From the NCBI RefSeq assembly GCF_037392515.1, contig NC_090295.1, forward strand, positions 21,840,001-21,904,000: 64,000 nucleotides of DNA, read 5' to 3'. This DNA comes from Haliotis asinina (Eukaryota > Mollusca > Gastropoda > Lepetellida > Haliotidae). The notes below the pieces were generated by a model. It made no database searches, had not been told where the DNA came from, and saw only the letters and a program-made list of their open reading frames with translations. Below, in pieces: positions 46,076-55,300 of this stretch; position 1 is the first letter of the stretch, and each line of letters opens with the position of its first letter. The position numbers were made by a program, and so were the translations under genes.

Positions 46076-46235
46076 GGTGAATAAGTATGGATTTACGCCG
46101 CTTTTGGCAATATCCAGCAACATCACGGTAGGGGAAACCAGAAGTGGCTTCACACATTCTACCCATTTGAGGAATCGAACCCGTGTCTTTAGCATGACGA
46201 ACGAACGCTTTAACCACTAGACTACCCAATTGTCA
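46076..46235 (-). repeat. SINE family A, reverse, full length
   Basis: GGATTTACGCCGCTTTTGGC, GGCTTCACACATTCTACCCA, GGAATCGAACCCGTGTC, CGAACGCTTTAACCACTAGA, CTACCC. Confidence 0.9.
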
Positions 46236-46456
46236 AACAAGCGAATGGAAGGAGAATCTACAGTAAGAAGGCGGACACTATGGGGAAGGTAAAAATAAAC
46301 TACGAGTGTACAAGACATTTAATATTCATACTCAAGAATATAGACATATGCATGTGAAAGTTATGTTATGTGTCATGTAATATGACTCGTGCAAACAGAC
46401 GAGCACTTGCGCTTTTTAGATGTGGAGTAGCCCCTTTAAAGATTGAAACGGGAGGA

Positions 46457-46464
46457 TATAAAAA
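46457..46464 (+). promoter_or_regulatory. Possible TATA box
   Basis: TATAAAAA, 87 bp upstream of the ATG of a 51-codon ORF with an acceptable start context (CATCAAGATGC). A perfect TATA is expected by chance in AT-rich DNA, so this is weak. Confidence 0.3.
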
Positions 46465-46550
46465 CCTGCCCATTATGCTCCAGCTGCAAAGATAAAACTG
46501 AGGATGCATCACAGGCCTAATTACACTGTCCCTTTAACAATCACATCAAG

Positions 46551-46706
46551 ATGCCGCTTGTAGACAAATGTCAGGATATCATACTCAATCTTAAAGATTT
46601 GTCTGATGTTGAAAAGCTATGTCACGTTTTAGCTAACCTTTTATTTATCTTTATTTGTTCCAAAAACTGCAAGGATATTTTACATGCTCGAAGTGTATAT
46701 TTGTAA
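46551..46706 (+). CDS. Possible 51-aa ORF, unrecognised
   Basis: It begins MPLVDKCQDIILNLKDLSDV and has a hydrophobic stretch VLANLLFIFICS at residues 26-37. There is no homology I recognise and no downstream splice donor of good quality. The TATA at 46457 and the ACATCAAG context are the only support. It could be a chance frame or the first part of a decayed gene. Confidence 0.2.
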   Translation: MPLVDKCQDIILNLKDLSDVEKLCHVLANLLFIFICSKNCKDILHARSVYL

Positions 46707-46808
46707 AATGATTTTAAACTATACCATCTTTTAGTGCAATGTTATCTTTTAAAATATGTTTTGCTGTTTTACTTCATAGTCTCTCATAACGTCAGTTGGG
46801 GTGGCTTG

Positions 46809-47153
46809 TATACTCACAGGCAGACACAAGCGCGAATGGGTTGCGGAGCATAGAAAAAATTACCAGTCTTCTTACATGGTCTTCTTACATGCGTGCGAAG
46901 CGAGCAACGGTTGGCAACGTACGTTCTTCGCTTGGGTTCGAAAAATATTTTTCATGTCAAAATAAAATATCGCCACCATCAAAAGTATACACCCATTTCT
47001 TCACTGGGTTGTGCTCTCACATTTCCAAACCCATGTTGGACAATTACTCCTGTGAACTATTTTTTATTCAACATTTTAAGCGCAACTCGTGGTATATCAG
47101 ACCGTTCTTCGCCTCCATTACCCCTTCCAGCTTCCGGTTCAACGAAGTATGTG

Positions 47154-47185
<32 letters not shown>

Positions 47186-47613
47186 TGGGTGTTATTCTAT
47201 ATTAAACACTTACAGTTACCTCCCCTGCTTCATTCGAGGAGGTTCATGATAAAATTAGGCAATGTGGTATTTCTTTCTAATTTCTGCTTATTATAGTTCT
47301 GTCAACCGGAAGTTGTCAGGGGTAATGGAGGCGAAGAACGATCTGAATACCACGAGTGGCTTTTGAAAATGTTGAATAAAACATATTTCACGTGAGTAAT
47401 TACTAAACATGGGATAAGACATGTGAGAGCACAGCCAAATGAGGAGATGGGAGTGTACCTTTGATGGTGGCGATATTATATTTTGACATGAAAAATATTT
47501 TTCGATCCGAAGCAAGGAAAGTACGTTGCCAACCTTTGCTCGCATATAAGAAGACTTGTCATATTCTGTATGCTGCGCAACCCCATTTGCGCTACAGTTT
47601 GCCTATGGTATAG
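46809..47613. mobile_element. Large inverted repeat (about 320-bp arms, about 145-bp loop)
   Basis: The left arm 46809-47150 and right arm 47297-47613 are reverse complements with scattered mismatches. For example, TCTTCGCCTCCATTACCCCT at 47105 pairs with AGGGGTAATGGAGGCGAAGA near 47318, and ATGGGTTGCGGAGCAT at 46837 pairs with ATGCTGCGCAACCCCAT near 47569. The loop holds a TGCG run (47150-47188). I see no transposase. A foldback-type or MITE-like element, or a segmental inverted duplication, are both possible. Confidence 0.85.
47150..47188 (+). repeat. TGCG microsatellite
   Basis: About eight TGCG units in the loop of the large inverted repeat. Confidence 0.9.
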
Positions 47614-48084
47614 TTATCAATACTTATATGTGAATGCAATGTGAGACCTAAATAAAATATTCTATCTGTTTGTCTGCGATAAGGATAGTCTGTTGCCACC
47701 AGCTATTACAGTACTGTTTTCTCCTTGAATTGTGTTATTTGAAGTTATTTCCCAACTGAATGTAAAGCTTATATAAAATATAAACAGGCTGAAGCAGTTT
47801 CAGTCGCCTTTTATTTACTGACAAGGAACTTGAAACCCAGATCAAGCAAACGGTTAAAACATAAACTCACTGAAACTGCAAATTTCCTGTGTCTTGCGCT
47901 GCACAGTTATCAACGGAAGTCAGTTCCGAAACTATCGATAGTCACACATAATATCTATGCATCGATAGTTTTTCCTTCCCATCATCGATTAACTGCTATG
48001 GGAGACAACAACTGTAATCCATTGAGAATTCCTCTCCATTTCCTTTGGGTGTTATTTATATTTTTCCACGAAATATTATTTTTG

Positions 48085-48318
48085 GGCAATTGGGGCAGTC
48101 ATGTTTCTGGGATTAGGGCAACCGTATATCTGGGATTGGAGCAACCTTTTTGGGAGGGATTGAGGCAACCTCATTTTATAGGATTGGGCAACCTTATTTC
48201 TGAGCTTAGGGCAACCTTATATATTGCATTGGGGCAACGTTATTTCTGGGATTGAGGCAACCTCATGGGATTGGGGCAGTCTTATTTTTGCGATTGAGGC
48301 AACCTTATTCCTTGTTTG
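48085..48318 (+). repeat. 23-bp minisatellite, about ten copies
   Basis: GCAACC-type anchors at 48095, 48118, 48141, 48165, 48188, 48211, 48234, 48257, 48276 and 48299 are spaced 23 bp, with one 24 and one 19. The unit is like GATTGGGGCAACCTTATTTC. Copies differ by several bases. Confidence 0.9.
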
Positions 48319-48478
48319 GGTGTAAGATTTTCTTTTCAAACGTGTTTTCGTTCAGTAAAGTAGGTTTTTTAAATGATTAATTTGTTAATGTTTTCATGAT
48401 ACATGGGCAACCAGAGAGTGCATTTACAATGGTGAGATGAAAGGTATTGTGTGTCGACATGAAAGTAGTCAGTGTATT

Positions 48479-48643
48479 TAATGAGTGAGTGAGTATGGTT
48501 TTACACCACTTTCAGCAATAGTCCAGCACCATCACGACAGGGACACCAGAAATGAACTTCACTCATTGTATCCATGTGGGGAATCGAACTCGGGCCTTCG
48601 ACGAACGAACGCTTTAAACACTAGACTACCCAACCGCCTCCTT
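48479..48643 (-). repeat. SINE family A, reverse, full length
   Basis: AATGAGTGAGTGAGTATGGT, CACCATCACGACAGGGACAC, CCATGTGGGGAATCGAACTC, CGAACGCTTTAAACACTAGA, CTACCCAACCGCC. Confidence 0.9.
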
Positions 48644-48756
48644 AATTACCGAACACTGTGATATGGGAACAGATCGTTCATGTTCTATTCCACTCACACT
48701 TCTGGAATGGTATTTCGATACCCACCTGCAATTCATGCGTGTGCATGCATGCCTTT

Positions 48757-48950
48757 GAGGCGACTAAGGGGATCGGGTGGTCAGGTTTTGCTGACTTGGT
48801 TGACACATGTCATCGGTTCCCAGTTGTGGAGACCGATGCTCATGTTGCTGATCACTGGATTGTCTGGCCCAGACTCAATTATTTACAGACCGCCGCCATA
48901 TAGCTGGAATATTGCTGAGTGTGGCGTAAAACTAAACTCACTCACTCACC
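48757..48950 (+). repeat. SINE family B, forward, 5'-truncated
   Basis: GAGGCGACTAAGGGGATCGG, GACTTGGTTGACACATGTCA, TGGATTGTCTGGCCCAGACT, GGAATATTGCTGAGTGTGGC, CTCACTCACTCACC. Confidence 0.9.
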
Positions 48951-48956
48951 GACTTG

Positions 48957-49075
48957 GAAGTCGCGGTGACTCAGTGGGTTAGATGGCTGACTTTAACTGC
49001 TGGTGATGAGGTGCTTGTATGGGTTCGAATCGCCGATGAAACGCAACCCTATGAGAAATAGAATCTGTTCTTTAT
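48957..49075 (+). repeat. SINE family C, forward
   Basis: GTCGCGGTGACTCAGTGGGT, TTAGATGGCTGACTTTAAC and a B box in ATGGGTTCGAATCGCC. It resembles 56275-56395 over the first 100 bp and ends near AATAGAATCTGT. The head is unlike families A and B, and recalls a class II (Ser/Leu-like) tRNA with a longer variable region. Confidence 0.6.
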
Positions 49076-49321
49076 ATTAACATAACTCTTTCCCATAACG
49101 ATACGCCGGTAATCGCGAACAGTTATCGCGATGAATATAACGTTTTCGGACTACCGACTTGACATATTAACCGCCATCACGTGACTGTGAGCCGCCATAC
49201 CTGAGTGTGCATTGCCGACTTTCTAGTGTGACAAATTATCTGCTGTGTGAAAACACATGGTTCCAACGTCTTTTGGGTCACGCTACATGTAAGCACGTTG
49301 GACTTATCCCCTGCGATCGAC

Positions 49322-52300
49322 ATGTCATCAGTGGAACAGGCTGCGTCGGAAAGTATGTATTTTGCATGTTTCCAATCTCCTACATTTGAGCGCCAACACC
49401 ATTGATTTATCTTGTGTCTGTCAACCCCATTTTGGTACTTGAGGTTCCCAGAGTTAGCATTAATGTATGGCACTTACGACTGTCTTAGCACTAAGAGAGC
49501 TTCGAAAATCTATACACTGTTATTTAAGCTATCATTTCAGAACGTAGTACTGCGGAATGAAGCGTGGCCATCGTAACAAATCGTATGCGTGTCTGGATAA
49601 TCGTATTGCATCGTACCAATGAGTATTACATATGTATATGTTAGTTCCCATTGTCCCACGATCCTATCAAACAGAAGGCCACAAACTGAAGCTGATAGTC
49701 ATGAACTTCTCAAAACCTACAAAATCGCAACAGATCGTATACTCAAGTCGCGCTGATCGTAAAAAGTTGCAACAGATCTTCATTGAAACATACCTGATAC
49801 GTATCCAATCAGAAGACTGCGAATGAGATCCTGCCTGATCGTATGAAACTGTAATAGAGCGTCATGAAAGGGACAAATAATTAGAACGTTTCACGATCGT
49901 GAAGTCTACTGCGATATTTAGTTCGCGTTCGATCGGCACACTTGTGGACTAACCATGGCCTGGCGCTAAAGCAGTATAAGTTTTCGATATTGATCTCAGT
50001 ATTTAAAGTTCAATCTGCACCATTTTATGTAGTGGCTGATTATTATAATATTGTTTAAACTTAACTTATGATATAGGAATGGTTAACCTTGTATAACATA
50101 AGTAGAAAAGACACTTTTTTGCGACATATTTACTGATGAGGAACAATTGCCAGACATGTCAAGCTCGTCAAAAACATCCTAGCATATTATGTCCTTAAAA
50201 ATATTGCCAATGGAAGTCGTTCATCTGCCTTTAAAATCTGACAGGGTTGGGAAAGCGAGAGACTAGGGGAAGACCCCTAATCAAGGGAAGAGTGCTGACA
50301 GACTATAGTAAAAAGAAAGCCGGAGTTTCTACGTCACATCGGCATTATTCCAGCCATTCCGTGACCTAGGCTGAAACAGTGAGGGGAATCTGAATCTAGC
50401 CAGCCAATCCACCCACCTGCTGCCAAGATTTTGCCTGACTTCCCCGACCTTCCTCTGGTAGCTTCAGTCAACTGTGTGTACTGTTCGCTCTGCCTGACAA
50501 CACCAATTCTATGTACGCAAGAGCGTTTGGTCGAGTACCAGAGATTTGCGATGTCACAATGACACACGTGTCCCTAACTCTTTACAGACAGCTGTGGCAT
50601 ATACAGTTGACTGCGTAAAGGACTTCCACACGCTCACAGAAAATGAGAGAGTGAATAAAGGGACATCATAAATGGTCTTCACTCATTGTACCCATGTGGG
50701 GAATCGAGTCCTGTCCTTCAGCGTGACGAGAGGACGCTTTAACTATTGGGCTATCCCACCGTCCCTGTTATGTGTCTTAATAAAAGCCTGAGATAGCAAC
50801 CGTAGGATGAAATGTACTTTTAATTTTATTTTCACAGTTTATGATACAAAAACCACAGCCAATGGACTCAAAGATGGCGTCATTCTACAAAACAACTATC
50901 CCACAATGCTTCAAAAGTACACTTCCCGTCGATGGCGTCTTGCCTACCTGTTGGTCATGGCCTGTGTTCTCGGGCAGTCAATGGAATATTGCATGAACTT
51001 TGCTGTCGTGTGTATGACACGAGACGTTACAGCTGATGTGGGATATGACCTCAATTATACAGACGGGCATCAGTGTAACTCTTCCGTCATTCAGAGTACT
51101 TCGTCGCCAAATATTACTACTACTTGCACTGGCAACAGTAAGGTAACTATACAGAGACTGGAACAACGGTAGTACACCATCGACACGTTCAATTGCAAAG
51201 GTTGTTCTGTTTGGTGATTTGTGCGTTGTTCCATTCCTTTGGTCTGAGTTCTGAGTTTTTCTGGTATCTTCTCAGGACAAGCGACCTGTAAAGGTCCGGG
51301 TTAGAAAAAGGCCTTCAGCAACCCATACTTGCCATAAAAGGTGACTATGCTTGTCGTGAGAGGCGACTAACGGGTTCGGGTGGTCATGCTTGCTGACTTG
51401 GTTGACACGTACTCGGTTTCCAATTGGCAGATCGATGCTCATGCTGTTGATCACTGGATTGTCTGGTCCAGACTCGGTTATGTACAGACCGCCGCCATAT
51501 AGCTGGAATACTGTTGAGTGCGGCGTAAAACTAAACTCACTCACTCACTTACTCACTCACCTAGAAACGTTGTGTATAGAATGAAGTCAAGTTGACATTC
51601 ATAATACTTTGTCTCATACCCGAATACTTGCAGTTTAATACGTTTAGTTTTACGCCGCTTTTAGCAATATTCCAGCAATATCACGGCGGGGGACATCAGA
51701 AAATGGGCTTCACAAAGTGTACCCATGTGGGGAATCGAACCCGGGTCTTTCCGCGTGACGAGCAAACGCTTTAACCACTAGACTACCCCACCGCCCCACT
51801 TGCAGTTTAAGCTATATATGTTAAATTGCAGAATACCAAAATCTTCATGTTATTTTTATTTGTCACATTATTCCAAATCATCCGTTGTCATAGTCATAGC
51901 CTTGGTATAAAATTGTGTGTTGAATTTGACGCCATATTTCACTACATCCGGTAATGTCATGTCACATACATCATGGTGTCGCTTACATCATTCGTCATAT
52001 CCGCATCAACTGACAAAAATATGTTTGATCATGTAATTTCTAGGTAACATTTCTTTTTCGGCAGAAATCCAGTGGAGAGTTTGATTACAGCAGCGAGATA
52101 CAAGGGCTTCTTATATCATCGCCTTTCTATACCAGCACGATATCACCTTTTGTAGGCAGCGTTGCACCACGAAGATTTGGGGCAAAAATAGTTATCTCCC
52201 TTGGTGTTCTTGTTAGCGGTACAACGACGGTCCTGTTTCCTCTCGCTGCAAGAACTCACATATATCTGGCGGTCGTTTGTCGGTTATGCATTGGATTTTG

Positions 52301-55300
52301 TCTCGTAAGTATATCAAGCGTGTGTGACAATGCATATGAAAATATGTGATCACTTGTGTGACTCTGTGACAATCCGAAAGGTACACTCATGTGCCATATT
52401 AAAGTTCACAAAATGGCCGCAATGTAATTCGCTTAGGTGGAGTAGAATACGGTGATTCTAAGTACTCAAGTGATGTCCAGATAACTTGAACGTGATATAT
52501 CAGATCCTGCTTGGTTTTTATTTCATGTAACTGTCTTTGTAGCCTGATTTTCAGAGTTTTCTACACATTTTCAAGGGTATTACAGTCTGGGGACTGAGGA
52601 GGTCAATTCATTGTCTGAATGTCATTCACACGTTTCCACCGAATTGTCTGTCCAGAAACATGGACAGGACAGTTGTCGTCTTGAAATGTATAGCCCCGAC
52701 ATGTTGGAACTTTGGCTATTACTGGCCAATGGTTGCTGTCCAGTATATCTATATACTTTGTTGAATAGGTGTGACCATCTACACTGACAATACCTTGAAA
52801 ACAAATAACCCCACCCCCACCCCCACAAAACCCCAAACAAACAAACTAACAACAACAACAACAAAATAAAACAACAAAACAAAACAAAACAAAAAAAAAC
52901 CCAAACACAAAGAAAACCCCAAACAAACAAAACAAAAACTAAAAAAAACCAATCCAAATTATGACACTGAAATGTGGAACATTGTCAACCCTACACCCAC
53001 CAAGGCACCGGGGTTTGCACTTTTCTTCACTGGTTCACCAAACATAGACTTTCTGATCCTACAACAACTTGAGTCTCATCTGAAAATATTGCCCTGGACC
53101 AGTCTGTTTACATTCCAGCTCAAACGTGTTCTGACGAAGGTTCTTCTGGTGAACCTGTTTTGAGAGGATATGGTGGTTTTCTTCTTCACAAGTCTTCTGT
53201 GAAAACCATTTTCATGGAGACGCCTTTGTATTGTCTTCTTGGATAGTCTTACATGATATATCTGGTTCCAAAGTGAGATGTATCCTGAAGAGTCAGGTGA
53301 TTTTCTTCTGCTTCCTCTTCTCTGATGATTTTCTGTATTTCCTCCTTGAGAATCCCGCTTCAGGAATTTACAGACAGTGAACCTATTGATTCCAGTTATT
53401 TTACCTGCTTCACTTCCACTCTTGCCATCTGAATTCAAACTTAATATGGGCTTTTTCTATTAGGTCTAAGATCTTTCCCTCTAGGTGCCATGACACTTTG
53501 AGCAGACGTCATACTAAGTACTTGAGAGTTATTCCCCTTTTGTTTACAAAATGTAACAGGTATTAAGTCAGATTTGTACTCTCTAAAATTTGATACCCTA
53601 TAACTATTGTCAAGATGAAATAAATTTTCTTTTAAAAGAACCAGCCGCTGCTGGTAAGAAGCTCAGCGACCATTTGGTGAACTTAATATGACACATACGT
53701 GTACTTACGGAAAGCAACGAGTTGGGACAAATGATGCGATCATCACTCGTCCCTTTCCGTGACCTATGGGAAGATCGAATGCTGTTGAGTTGGGGGCTTA
53801 TTTGCCACAAATATGAAAACGTTAGGCTCTTCAAACGGTACGGTACATATTACGGTACAAGGTCGCCGGTTAGTTTCGGTTCCGAGATATGATCACAATG
53901 CGTAAACGAAAAGAAATGCTTAGACTTTGACAAAATGATTTTATTTATAGGCATTTAAGAAAAGTGTAAAAGGGTTAATAACACGACGGTGCAATGCCAA
54001 AAATACCGTATTTTTTTTATAGCATTACAGTATACCGAACCGAATGCAAACACCGTGGTTCTGTTAATACCGCGGTATGCTGTTTCACCCCCAAGGTGCA
54101 CTGTTGAACTGTGGGTCTCACACACCTTAATATTGCAGCACGCACGCACACACATTTTGAAGATCAAAACGCACGTATCTGAACTGTGAAATTCTGTGGG
54201 TCTTCAAAAACCTATCACAAACGTGATTCTGGATAAAAGAATAAATGTTTGACCTCAAGAACCATGCAAATACTGGGTAGGTGACATAAGACTTGATGAG
54301 AGAACGTCACACGTGACTACAATTAGTCTCGCTTTGTACCAGATGACGGTTCACACTTCATTGTATCTTGAGACGTTTTGGTCGAATTAAATTGGACGGT
54401 TCAAAATATTAAACAGGTACCAATAAACGGTCTCTTCGTTCAAAACAGATTGTTTTCCTTAACACAAGCAGCCAACACAAACTCACCAATTACGTCAACT
54501 GAACGTCACGATGGCGTCGCTTGGCGTTGTTTTCGTCTTCAAATGTAAGTCACACATTTAAGGGTGATTAGTTTAAATGAAGAACAAATTGTGATTCGTG
54601 TTTATGGTTCCAGCTTTCAGCGCCACGTATGTCATAAACCTATACGTCACTGTTGGCATTCACTGTGACATATGTAAATGTTATGGCATTCACTGTGACA
54701 TATGTAAATGTTATGGCATTCACTAGAATTTTCACTCTGCCATATGCACTCTTCCATGTTATATATGTGACAAGTAAATGGTTTTAACAGGGCTTTATTT
54801 TAACGGCAACTCTGGAACTCTGCCTACACTGGTCACCATCGCACGAAACGCAGCAGATAATTGCTCTCTGTTTCGCAGGTAAATATTGTTTTCGATTCCA
54901 ACTTATTGACCAATCAGCAACTTCCAATCTGTCGTACTACCCAAGTGCCACTGCGCCAAGGCTTTGTTGGTTAGTTTATTTCCTGTTTAAGATTCCCGCC
55001 ACATGGCAGGGGGCTGCAAATAATCGAATCTGGAGCAGACAGTGGTCAACAGCATGAGCATCGATTTACTCAGTTCAGATACGATGACATTTGCCAACCA
55101 AATCAACGAGCCTGACCACCCGATCCTATTAGTTGCCTTTTACGACAAGCATGGGTTGCTGAAGACCAATTTTAACCCTGTAGCTTAAACACCATAACCA
55201 CGAAATGTTGTCGTGTGTGTGATGCAATCTGGTTCGATAATGATTTTCCTTCCCAGTCGATGCCAGCCATGGCTTGTATTTGTTGAGATCAGACGGATAA

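Larger units (their letters stand above)
44068..49321. other. Intergenic region between PCLAF and the SLC17-like gene
   Basis: 5.2 kb containing two adjacent family B SINEs, MITE M4, SINE A copies (46076-46235, 48479-48643), a possible small TATA-driven ORF (46457-46706), a large inverted repeat (46809-47613), a 23-bp minisatellite (48085-48318), SINE B (48757-48950) and SINE C (48957-49075). 44870-46070 looks unique and without a gene. Confidence 0.65.
49353..50837 (+). other. Putative first intron of the SLC17-like gene
   Basis: It contains the M2 half element and a reverse family A SINE (50640-50766). 49510-49870 is rich in ATCGTA/GATCGT words but has no clear unit. Confidence 0.5.
51143..52064 (+). 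other. Intron of the SLC17-like gene
   Basis: A full-length family B and a full-length family A SINE in opposite orientation (51282-51562, 51642-51799); the rest is unique. Confidence 0.8.
52305..54790 (+). other. Intron of the SLC17-like gene
   Basis: It contains the Tc1 copy (52455-53530), a short 30-bp repeat (54655-54725) and unique sequence at 53530-54650. Confidence 0.75.

Noticed and set aside
45557-46080. Open frames of about 75-100 codons on both strands
   Set aside because: No homology, no splice structure, biased composition; treated as chance.
49510-49870. Many ATCGTA/GATCGT words
   Set aside because: I could not define a unit or a paired arm; possibly a decayed palindromic element, but unsupported.
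51642-51799. Working tRNA genes at A/B-box matches
   Set aside because: All such sites have long SINE bodies and tails and no cloverleaf 3' half; they are SINE heads.
54508-54542. Alternative exon starting MASLGVVFVFK with a GTAAGT donor
   Set aside because: Its phase does not match the exon at 54791, which must be read in phase 0 to give the SLC17 helix. No other partner exon was found.
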